Below are positions 1 to 13,835 of a stretch of 64,000 bases of DNA, one piece after another. The DNA comes from Cherax quadricarinatus (lineage: Eukaryota > Arthropoda > Malacostraca > Decapoda > Parastacidae), in contig NC_091308.1 in assembly GCF_038502225.1 (NCBI RefSeq), positions 25,520,716-25,584,715 of the forward strand, written 5' to 3'. The notes under the pieces were generated by a model. It had not been told where the DNA came from, searched no databases, and saw only the letters and a program-made list of their open reading frames with translations. How positions within the stretch are numbered: the stretch's first letter is position 1; each line of letters starts with the position of its first letter. Both the position numbers and the translations under genes were made by a program.

Positions 1-57
1 AGTTTGAAGTGTACGACTACACGAGGTTATTATTAAGGTTTCATGTAGCCTGTTAGC

Positions 58-160
58 CATTATTATTATACGTAGAGGAAGCATTAAACCAGTAGGAGTC
101 ATACAGCATCTGGTGAATGGGAAGCAATTGCGAGTTCAGTGTAAGAAATGGGATGATAAA
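58..160 (+). repeat. Short dispersed repeat fragment with ATT-rich head
   Basis: An ATT run is followed by a degenerate 'GCGCTAAAC...GTCATACAG' block and a GAATGGGAAGCAA segment. Related blocks occur near 10870, 18563 (minus), 29795, 31290 (minus) and 33548, so this is a dispersed short element. Family not identified. Confidence 0.5.
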
Positions 161-268
161 TCCATTTACTTGAATCAAGAGCACCTTCACTAGCATCAAG
201 GACCCTCCCTCGAGATCAAAAGTCATGAATGTTGTAATCCCTAAAATTAGGATTACAGTAAACTATCA

Positions 269-269
<1 letters not shown>

Positions 270-347
<78 letters not shown>
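270..347. repeat. (TA)n microsatellite
   Basis: About 39 uninterrupted AT units lead directly into the 32-bp minisatellite. The Ile-Tyr open frames through it are artefacts. Confidence 0.95.
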
Positions 348-350
<3 letters not shown>

Positions 351-1041
351 TGAGAAGTACTTATCTCTCAGTGTATGTACACAGAGGTACCCATCACTCA
401 CTGTATATACACTGAGAGGTACCCATCTTTCACTGTATATACACTGAGAGGTACCCATCTTTCACTGTATATACACTGAGAGGTACCCATCTTTCACTGT
501 ATATACACTGAGAGGTACCCATCTTTCACTGTATATACACTGAGAGGTACCCATCTTTCACTGTATATACACTGAGAGGTAACCATCTTTCACTGTATAT
601 ACACTGAGAGGTACCCATCTTTCACTGTATATACACTGAGAGGTACCCATCTTTCACTGTATATACACTGAGAGGTACCCATCTTTCACTGTATATACAC
701 TGAGAGGTACCCATCTTTCACTGTATATACACTGAGAGGTACCCATCTTTCACTGTATATACACTGAGAGGTACCCATCTCTCACTGTATATACACTGAG
801 AGGTACCCATCTTTCACTGTATATACTCTGAGAGGTACCCATCTCGCACTGTATATACACTGAGAGGTACCCATCTCTCACTGTATATACACTGACAGGT
901 TCCCATCTTTCACTGTATATACACTGAGAGGTACCCATCTCTCACTGTATATACACTGAGAGGTACCCATCTCTCACTGTATATACACTGAGAGGTACCC
1001 ATCTCTCACTGTATATACACTGAGAGGTACCCATCTCTCAG
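348..1041. repeat. 32-bp minisatellite array
   Basis: About 21 units of period 32 with core CACTGAGAGGTACCCATC and a TTTCACTGTATATA remainder. A TTT/TCT variant at one site becomes commoner toward the right end, showing local homogenisation. The TATATA in every unit suggests growth from the adjoining TA repeat. The array has no coding role: open frames across it reflect absence of stops in some phases only. Confidence 0.93.
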
Positions 1042-2224
1042 ATATGTATCTGTGACTGAATAGTTTCTAGTTACCCTTTTAGAATTTACATCTATTTTAG
1101 CAGTCTTCTTTTTATATCATTTTCTTTTTTTCATGTTTTTTTTTTAAATATGTTACGTAATTTTTATATTTTTATTTAAGCGTGACTTCATTCTGTTTAC
1201 TTGACGAGGAAGCAAGATTCCTGGAAACAGAGGGTAGCGCCAAGTCTTTGGATGAGGGGCCCTTTACTGGCGTCAGGGGACGTGTGATGAAAGCTGCCTA
1301 ACATCGGTGATGACGTGCATTGTCCACTCTAACTCTGTTTTTTAACATCCCTGGAGTCTGGAGGGCGATACAGACATAACTCTGAAATAATTGTGCAGAT
1401 GTTTAACTCTTAGCACCAGCCTTCATCTTTGCTTAATGCTAACCATAATACCCATACTGTCATTAAGGTCGACTTAGGAAAGACTTTGTGTGCATCAACA
1501 TTAAGGGCGGCGGTGGTTATGAGGGTCGTGGATATGTGGGTTGTCTCGTAGTAATCGGGATGGTGGTCGTGGTTATGGGATGGGTGTTAGATGTCTTACA
1601 AGTGCCGAGTGCCGAGAGGATGGGGGGAAATGCTACGCAGCTCGGGCCTTAATGAATGGAATTACAACTTTATTGCTTATAATTATGCTGAAGGTCGCAG
1701 TAACAGTGTTGAAATTCTACTGGTGGTGGTGATGCTGCTGTTAGTGGTGGTGGAAGTGCCGCTGGTGCTATTGGGTGTAGCACTGCTGTTACTGGTGGTG
1801 GTGCTGCTAATGCTGGTGGTGTCTGTAGCAAAGTATTTTCAAACTATGTTTTGATCATGGTCCATAGGACGATGTCTTATCATTTGCCTCTATTAACCTT
1901 ATTTAGCCTGGTGTTGTCTCGGCTCTTCCAACTCCTCCCTTGTTTTTACCGTCTTCAACACACATGTAGGAAGACATCACATCTTAAACCCAAAATCTTC
2001 AAAAGAAGGAAAAAATGCCCCTCGGGGCAAGATCTAAAAGGCTCTGTGCTGCATTATGGATGACATAGGTGCACACTTTGGTTAAAATTCGGTATCCAAA
2101 GGAATGAAATCATGTATTTCATATATTTTGAACGTGCATTCCCTGTGATATATAAATTATGTACAATAACTGTGTATAAAATGCATGCCTTGTAATGCAG
2201 TGCATTGTAGGACATCAACAGACT
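1042..2224. other. No confident gene; AT-rich spacer
   Basis: Unique-looking sequence with poly-T runs near 1130-1150. The only suggestive stretch is the glycine-rich segment listed separately. Confidence 0.4.
1505..1855 (+). pseudogene. Possible decayed glycine-rich coding fragment
   Basis: Shifting between frames, the + strand reads Gly/Tyr/Arg-rich strings (GGGGYEGRGY, then DGGRGYGMG, then WNYN...YAEGRSNS, then a Gly-Ala-Ser-rich run over the GGTGGTGGT segment at 1717-1820). This pattern resembles the Gly-rich tail of hnRNP A-type RNA-binding proteins, but no RRM is visible and the frame breaks at least twice. A processed, decayed retrocopy or a low-complexity accident are both possible. 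I infer only a coding-like composition and do not assign a gene. Confidence 0.2.
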
Positions 2225-2550
2225 GGGTCCGTTACGTTGTGTTCCGTAGATCGATCGCTAGCGCACTCAGCTCACAACAGAGGTCTGGGGTTCATTTCCC
2301 CGGTACGGCAGGAAACATTAGGACGTGTTTCCTCAAGGCACCTACTGTCCATGTTCACCCATCAGTAAAATGGGTACTTGGGTATTAGTCGACTGGTTTG
2401 GATCGCATCCTAGGACAAAATTGACCTAATTTGCCCGAAATGCTCTGCATAACAAGGGGCTTTCTATATAGTAGTATGTCATTGATGTCAGCTAGGCCTG
2501 TGTACCTTGTACATATACTTGTACATGTATTTGTACATGTATTGTAGATA
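2225..2550 (+). mobile_element. tRNA-derived SINE, diverged copy
   Basis: A tRNA-like head (degenerate A box near 2255; B box GGGGTTCATTTCCCC at about 2287-2301) is followed by the central block shared by all copies of this family (CACCCATCAGTAAAATGGGT, ACTTGGGTATTAGTCGACTG, ATCGCATCCTAGGACAAAA). The 3' part contains AATGCTCTGCATAACAAGG, which matches the 3' end of the LINE ending near 37710. Better copies lie at 27321 and 53697. Confidence 0.8.

Positions 2551-4783
<2,233 letters not shown>

Positions 4784-4836
<53 letters not shown>
4784..4836. repeat. (TA)n microsatellite
   Basis: About 26 TA units followed by CACACACA. Confidence 0.95.
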
Positions 4837-4844
<8 letters not shown>

Positions 4845-4969
4845 AAAATACAAGTGTAGGATACGCCTCTGACCACTTCTAAAAGTTTTTCTACTCCCTC
4901 AGTGATTAAACACATTCTGAAGGAACTTGTCTAGTTCTGTCATCTAGACTTCTAACTTTGTTCTAGCAA

Positions 4970-5170
4970 GATTTCTTATATATGCTGGTAATGATAAATT
5001 TCACCACACAGTGGCTTCATCAGCCGTATACAAAGAAGGGTGGCGAAGATCAGAAGGAGTTTGAGATAATCAGTCCCTCAGCGTGGAGTCGGTGTAATTA
5101 GTCCATCAATCATGAAAAGAATACAGCATATGCACGAAGTGGCTTATATACTGTAGACAAGTAAGGTGAA
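4970..5170 (-). mobile_element. Penelope-type terminus with decayed hammerhead-like motif
   Basis: On the minus strand CTGATGA (5023-5017) is followed by AGCCACTGTGTGGT and GAAA (5002-4999), the same layout as the better copy at 28452-28482. The following ACGT palindrome of that copy is lost here. The flank AGTGGCTTATATACTGTAG near 5140 is shared with 28581-28600. Assignment to Penelope-like elements rests on my recollection of such motifs in their terminal repeats. Confidence 0.45.
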
Positions 5171-5256
5171 GCAGTCGTAGGCGATATCACTCTGGACAAA
5201 TCCACAAGTGGAAGTAGGTCATGCCTGTAGGTTAGGCAAGTGAAGAATTCCTTGTT

Positions 5257-5960
5257 TCAAGTTCCCAAGATGTTGCTGTGTCTGACGGGAATGTAGAAAA
5301 ATGGTTCAGGGAACTGACAAGTTGATAAATTTATCAACTTGTCGGTTCTCTGAATCATATATGTACATGCTGGTAAATGGCTGAAGAGTCCTGCTCCATA
5401 GCTGTTAACACAGTGTTGTCTAAATGTGCCTACAGTACCTCGGCTTTTCAATGGGTTTGTTGTACACTTCATCCAACATATCTCACCGCAGTGCAGATAA
5501 GGCATCTGAACTTTGAGTATTTTCCAGGTCTAGATTATAGGAAAACTTGTCTCCATTCCAGAGAATATATATCATGTGCTCTGAGCGGCATCAGTAGCGT
5601 GAAAGTTTGACTAATTCTAGACTAGCTCTTATTGCCTTTCTATATTTTCTAGCTCGGATATCTACCTTGTCTTGACGGGAGACTCGAGCACTCAACATTA
5701 TATTCTAAATGACAGAACACAAGTGTTTTGAAGTGTAACATTACTGGCGTGGCTTCTTTTATTTTGAAAGTTCTCATGATCAACTCCATCATTTGCATGA
5801 CCTTGACTAAGTTTGCTTTGTGTTTTCTAAACGCTAGGTCGTTCAGCAATAATATTCCCAGGTTGTTTACCTGGTCCCTCCCTTCCATGATAAGATCTGA
5901 CTGTGTTTTATACATGTACCTGTTTGGAGTTCCTCATTCTAGCCTTTTCACTGATTGAAA
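5257..5960 (-). pseudogene. LINE reverse-transcriptase C-terminal relic
   Basis: Minus-strand frames contain RTFKIKEATPVMLHFKTLVF and, downstream, NPLKSRGTVGTF and SHLPA. These correspond to RTFKTREAKPMM, MKSRGVTSTLRD and NCLPA of the LINE-C copies near 37748 and 61004. The frame is broken several times. It is a 5'-truncated, old copy of that or a sister family. Confidence 0.65.
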
Positions 5961-6244
5961 TGTGTCGAGATTGAACATCATATTACTTCATTCTTATTTT
6001 CTGGTAATTCTAGTAAACTGTGTGAATATTAATTCTTACGAAAGAAAGTTATGAGGAGGTTAAAGCTTCTTTACGGGTTATTTATGTAATGTTCTAAATT
6101 ACCGAAAAGAAAAAAATTGTATAAAATATTGAATGTCTTAAAAAATATCCTTAATGATTTACTTTTCAATTAATATTCCAGGAAGATTTTAAAATATAAT
6201 AATAATAAATAAAATCGAACAGCATTTTACTGTTGCCACAAGAG

Positions 6245-9200
6245 TCAAACTGGTCCACATAGAGCAGTGTTGTCACCACTGGTCCACATAGAGCAGTGTT
6301 GTCACCACTGGTCCACATAGAGCAGTGTTGTCACCACTGGTCAACATAGAGCAGTGTTGTCACCACTGGTCCACATAGAGCAGTGTTGTCACCACTGGTC
6401 AACATAGAGCAGTGTTGTCACCACTGGTCCACATAGAGCAGTGTTGTCACCACTGGTCAACATAGAGCAGTGTTGTCACCACTGGTCCACATAGAGCAGT
6501 GTTGTCACCACTGGTCCACATAGAGCAGTGTTGTCACCACTGGTCCACATAGAGCAGTGTTGTCACCACTGGTCCACATAGAGCAGTGTTGTCACCACTG
6601 GTCAACATAGAGCAGTGTTGTCACCACTGGTCCACATAGAGCAGTGCTGTCACCACTGGTCCACATAGAGCAGTGCTGTCACCACTGGTGCACATAGAGC
6701 AGTGTTGTCACCACTAGTTCACATAGAGCAGTGTTGTCACCACTGGTCCACATAGAGCAGTGCTGTCACCACTGGTCCACATAGAGCAGTGCTGTCACCA
6801 CTGGTTCACATAGAGCAGTGCTGTCACCACTGGTTCACATAGAGCAGTGCTGTCACCACTGGTCCACATAGAGCAGTGCTGTCACCACTGGTTCACATAG
6901 AGCAGTGTTGTCACCACTGGTCCACATAGAGCAGTGTTGTCACCACTAGTTCACATAGAGCAGTGTTGTCACCACTGGTCCACATAGAGCAGTGCTGTCA
7001 CCACTGGTCCACATAGAGCAGTGCTGTCACCACTGGTCCACATAGAGCAGTGTTGTCATCACTGGTCCACATAGAGCAGTGTTGTCACCACTGGTCCACA
7101 TAGAGCAGTGTTGTCACCATTGGTCAACATAGAGCAGTGCTGTCACCACTGGTCCACATAGAGCAGTGTTGTCACCACTGGTCCACATAGAGCAGTGTTG
7201 TCACCACTGTTCCACATAGAGCAGTGTTGTCACCACTAGTCAACATAGAGCAGTGTTACCACTGGTCCACATAGAGCAGTGTTGTCACCACTGGTCCACA
7301 TAGAGCAGTGCTGTCACCACTGGTCTACATAGAGCAGTGTTGTCACCACTGGTCCACATAGAGCAGTGTTGTCACCAATGGTCCACATAGAGCAGTGTTG
7401 TCACCACTGGTCAACATAGAGCAGTGCTGTCACCACTGGTCCACATAGAGCAGTGTTGTTACCACTGGTCCACATAGAGCAGTGTTGTCACCACTGGTCC
7501 ACATAGAGCAGTGTTGTCACCACTGGTCAACATAGAGCAGTGTTACCACTGGTCCACATAGAGCAGTGTTGTCACCACTGGTCCACATAGAGCAGTGTTG
7601 TCACCACTGGTCCACATAGAGCAGTGTTGTCACCACTGGTCAACGTAGAGCAGTGTTGTCACCACTGGTCCACATAGAGCAGTGTTGTCATAACTGGTCC
7701 ACATAGAGCAGTGTTGTCATCACTGGTCCACATAGAGCAGTGCTGTCACCACTGGTCCACATAGAGCAGTGTTGTCACCACTGGTCCACATAGAGCAGTG
7801 TTGTCACCACTGGTCAACATAGAGCAGTGTTGTCACCACTGGTCCACATAGAGCAGTGTTGTCACCACTGGTCCACATAGAGCAGTGTTGTCACCACTGG
7901 TCCACATAGAGCAGTGTTGTCACCACTAGTTCACATAGAGCAGTGTTGTCACCACTGGTCCACATAGAGCAGTGTTGTCACCACTAGTTCACATAGAGCA
8001 GTGTTGTCACCACTGGTCTGGTCCACATAGAGCAGTGCTGTCACCACTGGTCCACATAGAGCAGTGCTGTCACCACTGGTCCACATAGAGCAGTGCTGTC
8101 ACCACTGGTTCACATAGAGCAGTGTTGTCACCACTGGTCCACATAGAGCAGTGTTGTCACCACTAGTTCACATAGAGCAGTGTTGTCACCACTGGTCCAC
8201 ATAGAGCAGTGCTGTCACCTCTGGTCCACATAGAGCAGTGCTGTCACCACTGGTCCACATAGAGCAGTGTTGTCACCACTGGTCCACATAGAGCAGTGTT
8301 GTCACCACTGGTCAACATAGAGCAGTGTTGTCACCACTGCTCCACATAGAGCAGTGTTGTCACCACTGGTCAACATAGAGCAGTGTTGTCACCACTGGTC
8401 CACATAGAGCAGTGTTGTCACCACTGGTCCACATAGAGCAGTGTTGTCACCACTGGTCCACATAGAGCAGTGTTGTCACCACTGGTCAACGTAGAGCAGT
8501 GTTGTCACCACTAGTCCACATAGAGCAGTGTTGTCATAACTGGTCCACATAGAGCAGTGTTGTCATCACTGGTCCACATAGAGCAGTGCTGTCACCACTG
8601 GTCCACATAGAGCAGTGCTGTCACCACTGGTCCACATAGAGCAGTGTTGTCACCACTGGTCCACATAGAGCAGTGTTGTCACCACTGGTCAACATAGAGC
8701 AGTGTTGTCACCACTGGTCCACATAGAGCAGTGTTGTCACCACTGGTCAACATAGAGCAATGTTGTCACCACTGGTCAACATAGAGCAGTGTTGTCACCA
8801 CTGGTCCACATAGAGCAGTGTTGTCACCACTGGTCCACATAGAGCAGTGTTGTCACCACTGGTCAACATAGAGCAGTGTTGTCACCACTGGTCCACATAG
8901 AGCAGTGCTGTCACCACTGGTCCACATAGAGCAGTGCTGTCACCACTGGTCCACATAGAGCAGTGCTGTCACCACTGGTCCACATAGAGCAGTGTTGTCA
9001 CCACTGGTCCACATAGAGCAGTGCTGTCACCACTGGTCCACATAGAGCAGTATTGTCACCACTGGTCCACATAGAGCAGTGTTGTCACCACTGGTCCACA
9101 TAGAGCAGTGTTGTCACCACTGGTCCACATAGAGCAGTGTTCTCACCACTGGTCCACATAGAGCAGTGTTGTCACCACTGGTCCACATAGAGCAGTGCTG

Positions 9201-10461
9201 TCACCACTGGTCCACATAGAGCAGTGTTGTCAACACTGGTCCACATAGAGCAGTGTTCTCACCACTGATCCACATAGAGCAGTGTTGTCACCACTGGTCC
9301 ACATAGAGCAGTGCTGTCACCACTGGTCCACATAGAGCAGTGCTGTAACCACTGGTCCACATAGAGCAGTGCTGTCACCACTGGTCCACATAGAGCAGTG
9401 CTGTCACCACTGGTCCACATAGAACAGTGTTGTCACCAGTAGTTCACATAGACCAGTGCTGTCACCACTGGTCCACATAGAGCAGTGCTGTCACCACTGG
9501 TCCACATAGAGCAGTGCTGTCACCACTGGTCTACATAGAGCAGTGCTGTCACCACTGGTCCATATAGAGCAGTGCTGTCACCACTGGTCAACATAGAGCA
9601 GTGTTGTCACCACTGGTCCACATAGAGCAGTGCTGTCACCACTGGTTCACATAGAGCAGTGCTGTCACTACTGTTCCACATAGAGCAGTGCTGTCACTAC
9701 TGGTCCACATAGAGCAGTGCTGTAACCACTGGTCCACATAGAGCAGTGTTGTCACCACTGGTCCACATAGAGCAGTGTTGTCACCACTGGTCCACGTAGA
9801 GCAGTGCTGTCAGCACTGGTCCACATAGAGCAGTGTTGTCACCACTAGTTCACATAGACCAGTGCTGTCACCACTGGTCCACATAGAGCAGTGTTGTCAC
9901 CACTGGTCCACATAGAGCAGTGTTGTCACCACTGGTCCACATAGAGCAGTGTTGTCACCACTGTTCCACATAGAGCAGTGCTGTCACCACTGGTCCACAT
10001 AGAGCAGTGCTGTCACCACTGGTCCACATAGAGCAGTGTTGTCACCACTGGTCCACACAGATCAGTGGTCTAAACACTGGTCCACACAGACCAGTGCTCT
10101 CAACGCTGGTCCACACAGATCAGTGGTCTAAACACTGGTCCACACAGACCAGTGCTCTCAACGCTGGTCCACACAGACCAGTGCTCTCAACACTGGTCCA
10201 CACAGATCAGTGGTCTGAACACTGTTCCACACAGACCAGTGCTCTCAACGCTGGTCCACACAGACCAGTGCTCTCAACGCTGGTCCACACAGATCAGTGG
10301 TCTAAACACTGGTCCACACAGACCAGTGCTCTCAACGCTGGTCCACACAGACCAGTGCTCTCAACACTGGTCCACACAGACCAGTGCTCTCAACGCTGGT
10401 CCACACAGACCAGTGCTCTCAACGCTGGTCCACACAGACCAGTGGTCTCAACACTGGTCCA
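6245..10461. repeat. 29-bp satellite array, about 145 units
   Basis: Period 29 with consensus CTGGTCCACATAGAGCAGTG + TTGTCACCA. Variants (GTCAACA, GTTCACA, GTGCTGTC, a GTC deletion giving GTGTTACC at 7251 and 7537) recur at regular distances, showing higher-order duplication. From about 10050 the unit changes to CTGGTCCACACAGACCAGTG + CTCTCAACG, also 29 bp. The type-B part is open in two frames because stops are absent there, which I treat as coincidental. Confidence 0.97.
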
Positions 10462-10755
10462 TGAGACCGGTCAACACAGTGCTAGGTAATCTCTACATTT
10501 ACATTAAGATAATTATAATTAAAACTGTCTGCCAATGATATCATTTGGACACCGAGAACAGTTGTCTCATTTACGTAAAAGGTGAGAAATTAATTACATT
10601 AACTAGTGCGCAGAGCACGTGAAGCAGGGAGTGGAGACGGGCAGGTGGGCAGGTGGGCAGGTGGGCAGGTGGGCACACCAGTGCTGCTGCTAATGATCTC
10701 TCACATGCTTCTATTATTATTATTATTAATTATTATTGTAATAATTATTGTTATA

Positions 10756-10796
<41 letters not shown>

Positions 10797-10869
10797 GATT
10801 ATTATTATCATCGTTGGTTTTATTACATTATTATTATTGCTGTTGTTATTATTGTTATTATCATTGTTA
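10462..10869. repeat. Simple-sequence stretch: GGGCAGGT and TTA repeats
   Basis: A short (GGGCAGGT)n run at about 10638-10675 and an ATT/TTA-rich tract from 10711 to 10870. No gene. Confidence 0.85.
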
Positions 10870-10960
10870 TTATTATATTCATGAGCAAGCGCTAAACCCG
10901 TATGGGTCATACAGTGCCTGGAGAATGGGAGGCAATCAAGTTTGATCTATGGACTGAGGC
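10870..10960 (+). repeat. Dispersed short repeat, 'GCGCTAAACCCGTATGGGTC' type
   Basis: The ATT tract runs into AAGCGCTAAACCCGTATGGG and CATACAGTGCCTGGAGAATG, the same block as at 58-160 and, in other orientation, at 18563-18735 and 31290-31440. A poly-G run follows at 10961-10971. Confidence 0.65.
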
Positions 10961-10975
10961 GGGGGGGGGGGTGAT

Positions 10976-11055
10976 CTAGCTGGAGGAGTCTACCTCCCTG
11001 GAAGTTGTTCCGGGGGTCAGCGCCCCCGCGGCCCGCTCCTCGACCAGGCTCATAT
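10976..11055 (-). mobile_element. LINE-C 3'-end fragment
   Basis: GTTCCGGGGGTCAGCGCCCC and CGCGGCCCGCTCCTCGACCA match the 3' terminus of the LINE-C copies (compare 37735-37800). Only the last ~80 bp are present, as in strongly 5'-truncated insertions. Confidence 0.7.
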
Positions 11056-11302
11056 ATAGCTACTCGTAATGGAATTTTAATATTTATTATTTACTACGAC
11101 CCTGGCGACTTTTGACGGACGAGCTGATATTTCACTTGTCCAGTTCCTGTGTGCCTAGCGTAGGCCTAAGGCACTGAACTGACATGCCCCATACATGAGT
11201 TTGACTTAAGCACAAATACTACCAGATCACGGAACGGATGGGGATTGAACCCATGATAAGTGAGTCCTGAAGCGTTAACCACTCGGCCACCCCCGCCCTC
11301 CG
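11056..11302 (-). mobile_element. tRNA-Leu/Ser-like SINE
   Basis: Read on the minus strand, GGTGGCCGAGTGGTTAACGC (A box) starts the element near 11290 and ATGGGTTCAATCCCCATCCG (B box) follows. A body of about 180 bp without coding potential comes next. The head resembles a class II tRNA (Leu/Ser) but lacks a clear variable arm, and it continues into a SINE-like body, so it is not called as a tRNA gene. Confidence 0.55.
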
Positions 11303-12234
11303 TGAGTTGTTTGCTATCATGTTACTATTACAATTTCGTGAGACAAATATTACTAAATTGGTTTAACTATTCTGGTTTATGTGGTCACTGCTTTACGTGT
11401 GAAATATTTTCTATTATTTCTCTATTTACATCTACCTTTATTGCGCATTCCAGCTCCTTATATACAACCTTTAGTGATAAAGTTGTCAGAGTGTCACTAC
11501 TCTGTTGTTACAATTCTATATATATTTAATTTTGGTGCACAGTATACCTTTAAGGGAGAACTAGAAGGTGAACACTGCAGTTTGAGGGTTGTTTAGGGAA
11601 GGAATGGAGTGAAAAAGAAAGAGAAACACTGGCTGGTTCCGATTCCTTGAAGGTAACTCAGCAACAAAGTAGTGAGTTGAAACAGCAGTTATGAAGATTT
11701 CAGACTGTAGTCTTGATGGTGACACCATTCTGTGAGGGTGCCACCATTATAACAGTGTGGTAGTGAGTGATAGTGTCACCATTATAACACAGTGTGGTAG
11801 TGAGTGATGGTATCACCATTATGACAGTGTGGTAGTGAGTGATGGTGTCACCATTATAGCAGTGTGGTAGCGAGTGATGGTATCACCATTACAACACCGT
11901 GTAGTAGTGAGTGATGGTGGTACAAGAGCTGGCCAAGAGTGACGACCACAGCACTCAGCTGTGGTACTCGCCTCCGCCTTCACTACAATAACACACTTAA
12001 CTTAAAAGCGCATGTAATGAGCTTCGTTCAGTGAAAAAAAAAGACAATAAAATATTTTATAGTGGGTGATAATGTTACGCTTACTGAAGATCACTGAGAC
12101 ACAAGAACGAGGCGTAGGTAGTATGATCATCCGTACACTCGAGCTTCAACGATGAAAGTGAATGTCACTGAGAGCGAGAGAGAGAAAACATGCATATAGT
12201 ATGTGTGCACTCACCAATTTATGTTTATGGGGTT
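11303..12234. other. No gene; short 36-bp-type tandem repeat inside
   Basis: About five degenerate units of 'GTGGTAGTGAGTGATGGT' + 'GTCACCATTATAACA' lie at 11720-11915. The rest shows no domain-bearing frame. Confidence 0.5.
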
Positions 12235-12915
12235 CAAATCCTGGATCGTGGCCCCTGCCACTAAACTTCACTGACCAGCATTACGGGTTTCTGGTTTCTT
12301 GTGACCTATACTCTCTACTCTTGAAACTATGTATATAGTTTGCTTCCACTCCTATCACATCCGGTTCATTCTGCTTCTCTACTACAGTAAGACTAAAAAC
12401 AGTACTTCCTAAAATCCCTGTGTCTCATTTGTGTTTTTAACTTGTATGTCTCCCCTTTGTACCAGTTGCTTCCATTGTAAAAAGTCTGCCGTTATCTGTC
12501 CTATGATTTCCTTGAGTATTTTAGACGTCGTAATCCTGTATCCACTTCTTTGTGCCTGGATTGTCAGGTTCAGTTCCTTTAATCTTTCCTTAAGAACCAC
12601 TATTATCTCTGTGACTAGTCTGGTTGCAAACATTTGCACCCTCTCAGTGTGTTAAAAATGCTTTATCAGATGGGGGTTCCAAGGTGGTGCTGTGGATTCT
12701 AAGATGTCCTTGACATATCTGTACAGAATCATATATGGTTTTTTGTTGAGATTTCTGAAGGCTGTTCTGAGAGCTGCTAGCCTCGTCAAGGCTGCCGAAA
12801 TTATATGGTTTATGTTCTTTTCAGGCGATATGTTCGGTGTGATGCTTGCTTCTAGAACCTTTTCTTTGGTTAATACTTACAGTTTTTCACCACCAGGTGT
12901 ATTCTGTCTCTGTGT
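12235..12915 (-). pseudogene. LINE RT C-terminal relic, copy 1
   Basis: The minus strand reads fragments such as FATRLVTEIIVVLKERLKEL and QAQRSGYRITTSKILKEI, parallel to the better-kept copy at 12973-13835 (LRELGLMTLEDRRVRGDMI, TTSKILRGI). Stops and frameshifts break it throughout. It is a 5'-truncated copy from a CR1/L2-like LINE. Confidence 0.6.
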
Positions 12916-13835
12916 GTGTATGTCTGTACTCACCTATATGTGGCCGCAGGGGTCGATTCAAAGCTCCTGTGTGTGTTTACTCACCTAATTGTGGTTGCAG
13001 GGGTCGAAACTCGGCTCCTGGCCCCGCCTCTTCACTTTACGCTACTAGGTCCTCTTTCTCCCTGCTCCATGAGCTTTATCATACCTCATCTTCAAGCTAT
13101 GTATGGTTCCTGCCTCCACTACCTCACTTGCTAGACTATTCCACTTATTGACTACTCTATGACTGAAGAAATACCTCCTAACAGCCCTTTGACTCATCTG
13201 AGTCTTCAACTTCCAAGTGTGACTCCTTGTTTCTGCGTCCCCTCTGGAACATCTTGTCTCTGTCCACCTTGCCTATTCCACGCAGTATTTTGGATGTCGT
13301 TATCATGTCACCCCTGACCCTCCTGTCCTCTAGTGTCATCAGGCCGAGTTCCCTTAACCTTTCTTCGTAGGACATGCCCCTTGGCTCTAGAATTAACCTT
13401 GTCGCAAACCTTTACACTTTCTCTAATTTCTTGACGCCCTTGATCAAGTGTGGGTTCCAAACTGGTGCTGCATACTCCAGTATGGGCCTGACGTACACGG
13501 TGTACAGTGTCTTGAACGATTCCTTACTAAGGTATCGGAACGCTATTCTCAAGTTTGCCAGGCGCCCGTATGCTGCAGCAGTTGTCTGCTTGATGTGTGG
13601 TTCCGGAGATGTGCTCGGTGTTATACTCACCCCAAGATCTTTCTCCTTGAGTGAGGTTTGCAGTCTTTGGCCACCTAGCCTATACTCTGTCTGCGGTCTT
13701 CTTTGCTCTTCCCCGATCTTCATGACTTTGCATTTGGCGGGGTTAAATTCGAGAAGCCAGTTGCTTGAACAGGTATCCAGCCTGTCCAGGTCTCTTTGAA
13801 GTCCTGCCTCTGTTGTGATGTAGTTCAGCTGGGCT
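12916..13835 (-). pseudogene. LINE RT C-terminal relic, copy 2
   Basis: Two minus-strand frames (13723-13412 and 13375-13178) carry EKDLGVSITPSTSPEPHIKQ, the SFKTLYTVYVRPILEYAAPV motif typical of the region after the RT fingers-palm core, and RRVRGDMITTSKILRGI. The catalytic FADD core is missing because the copy is 5'-truncated. The 3' end (CTCACCTAATTGTGGTTGCA at about 12978) is preceded by a partly duplicated 3' terminus at 12922-12970, which may be a second very short insertion. Confidence 0.75.

Noticed and set aside
6245..10461. A CRISPR-like array
   Set aside because: Units are contiguous 29-bp repeats without unique spacers, in a eukaryotic setting; it is a satellite.
10007..10538. 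160- and 128-codon frames of WSTQTSALNAGPHRP type
   Set aside because: Products of the 29-bp satellite's type-B units; overlapping frames are equally open.
11236..11302. A functional tRNA-Leu/Ser gene on the minus strand
   Set aside because: The internal boxes are good, but no clear long variable arm or acceptor pairing is seen, and a SINE-like body follows.
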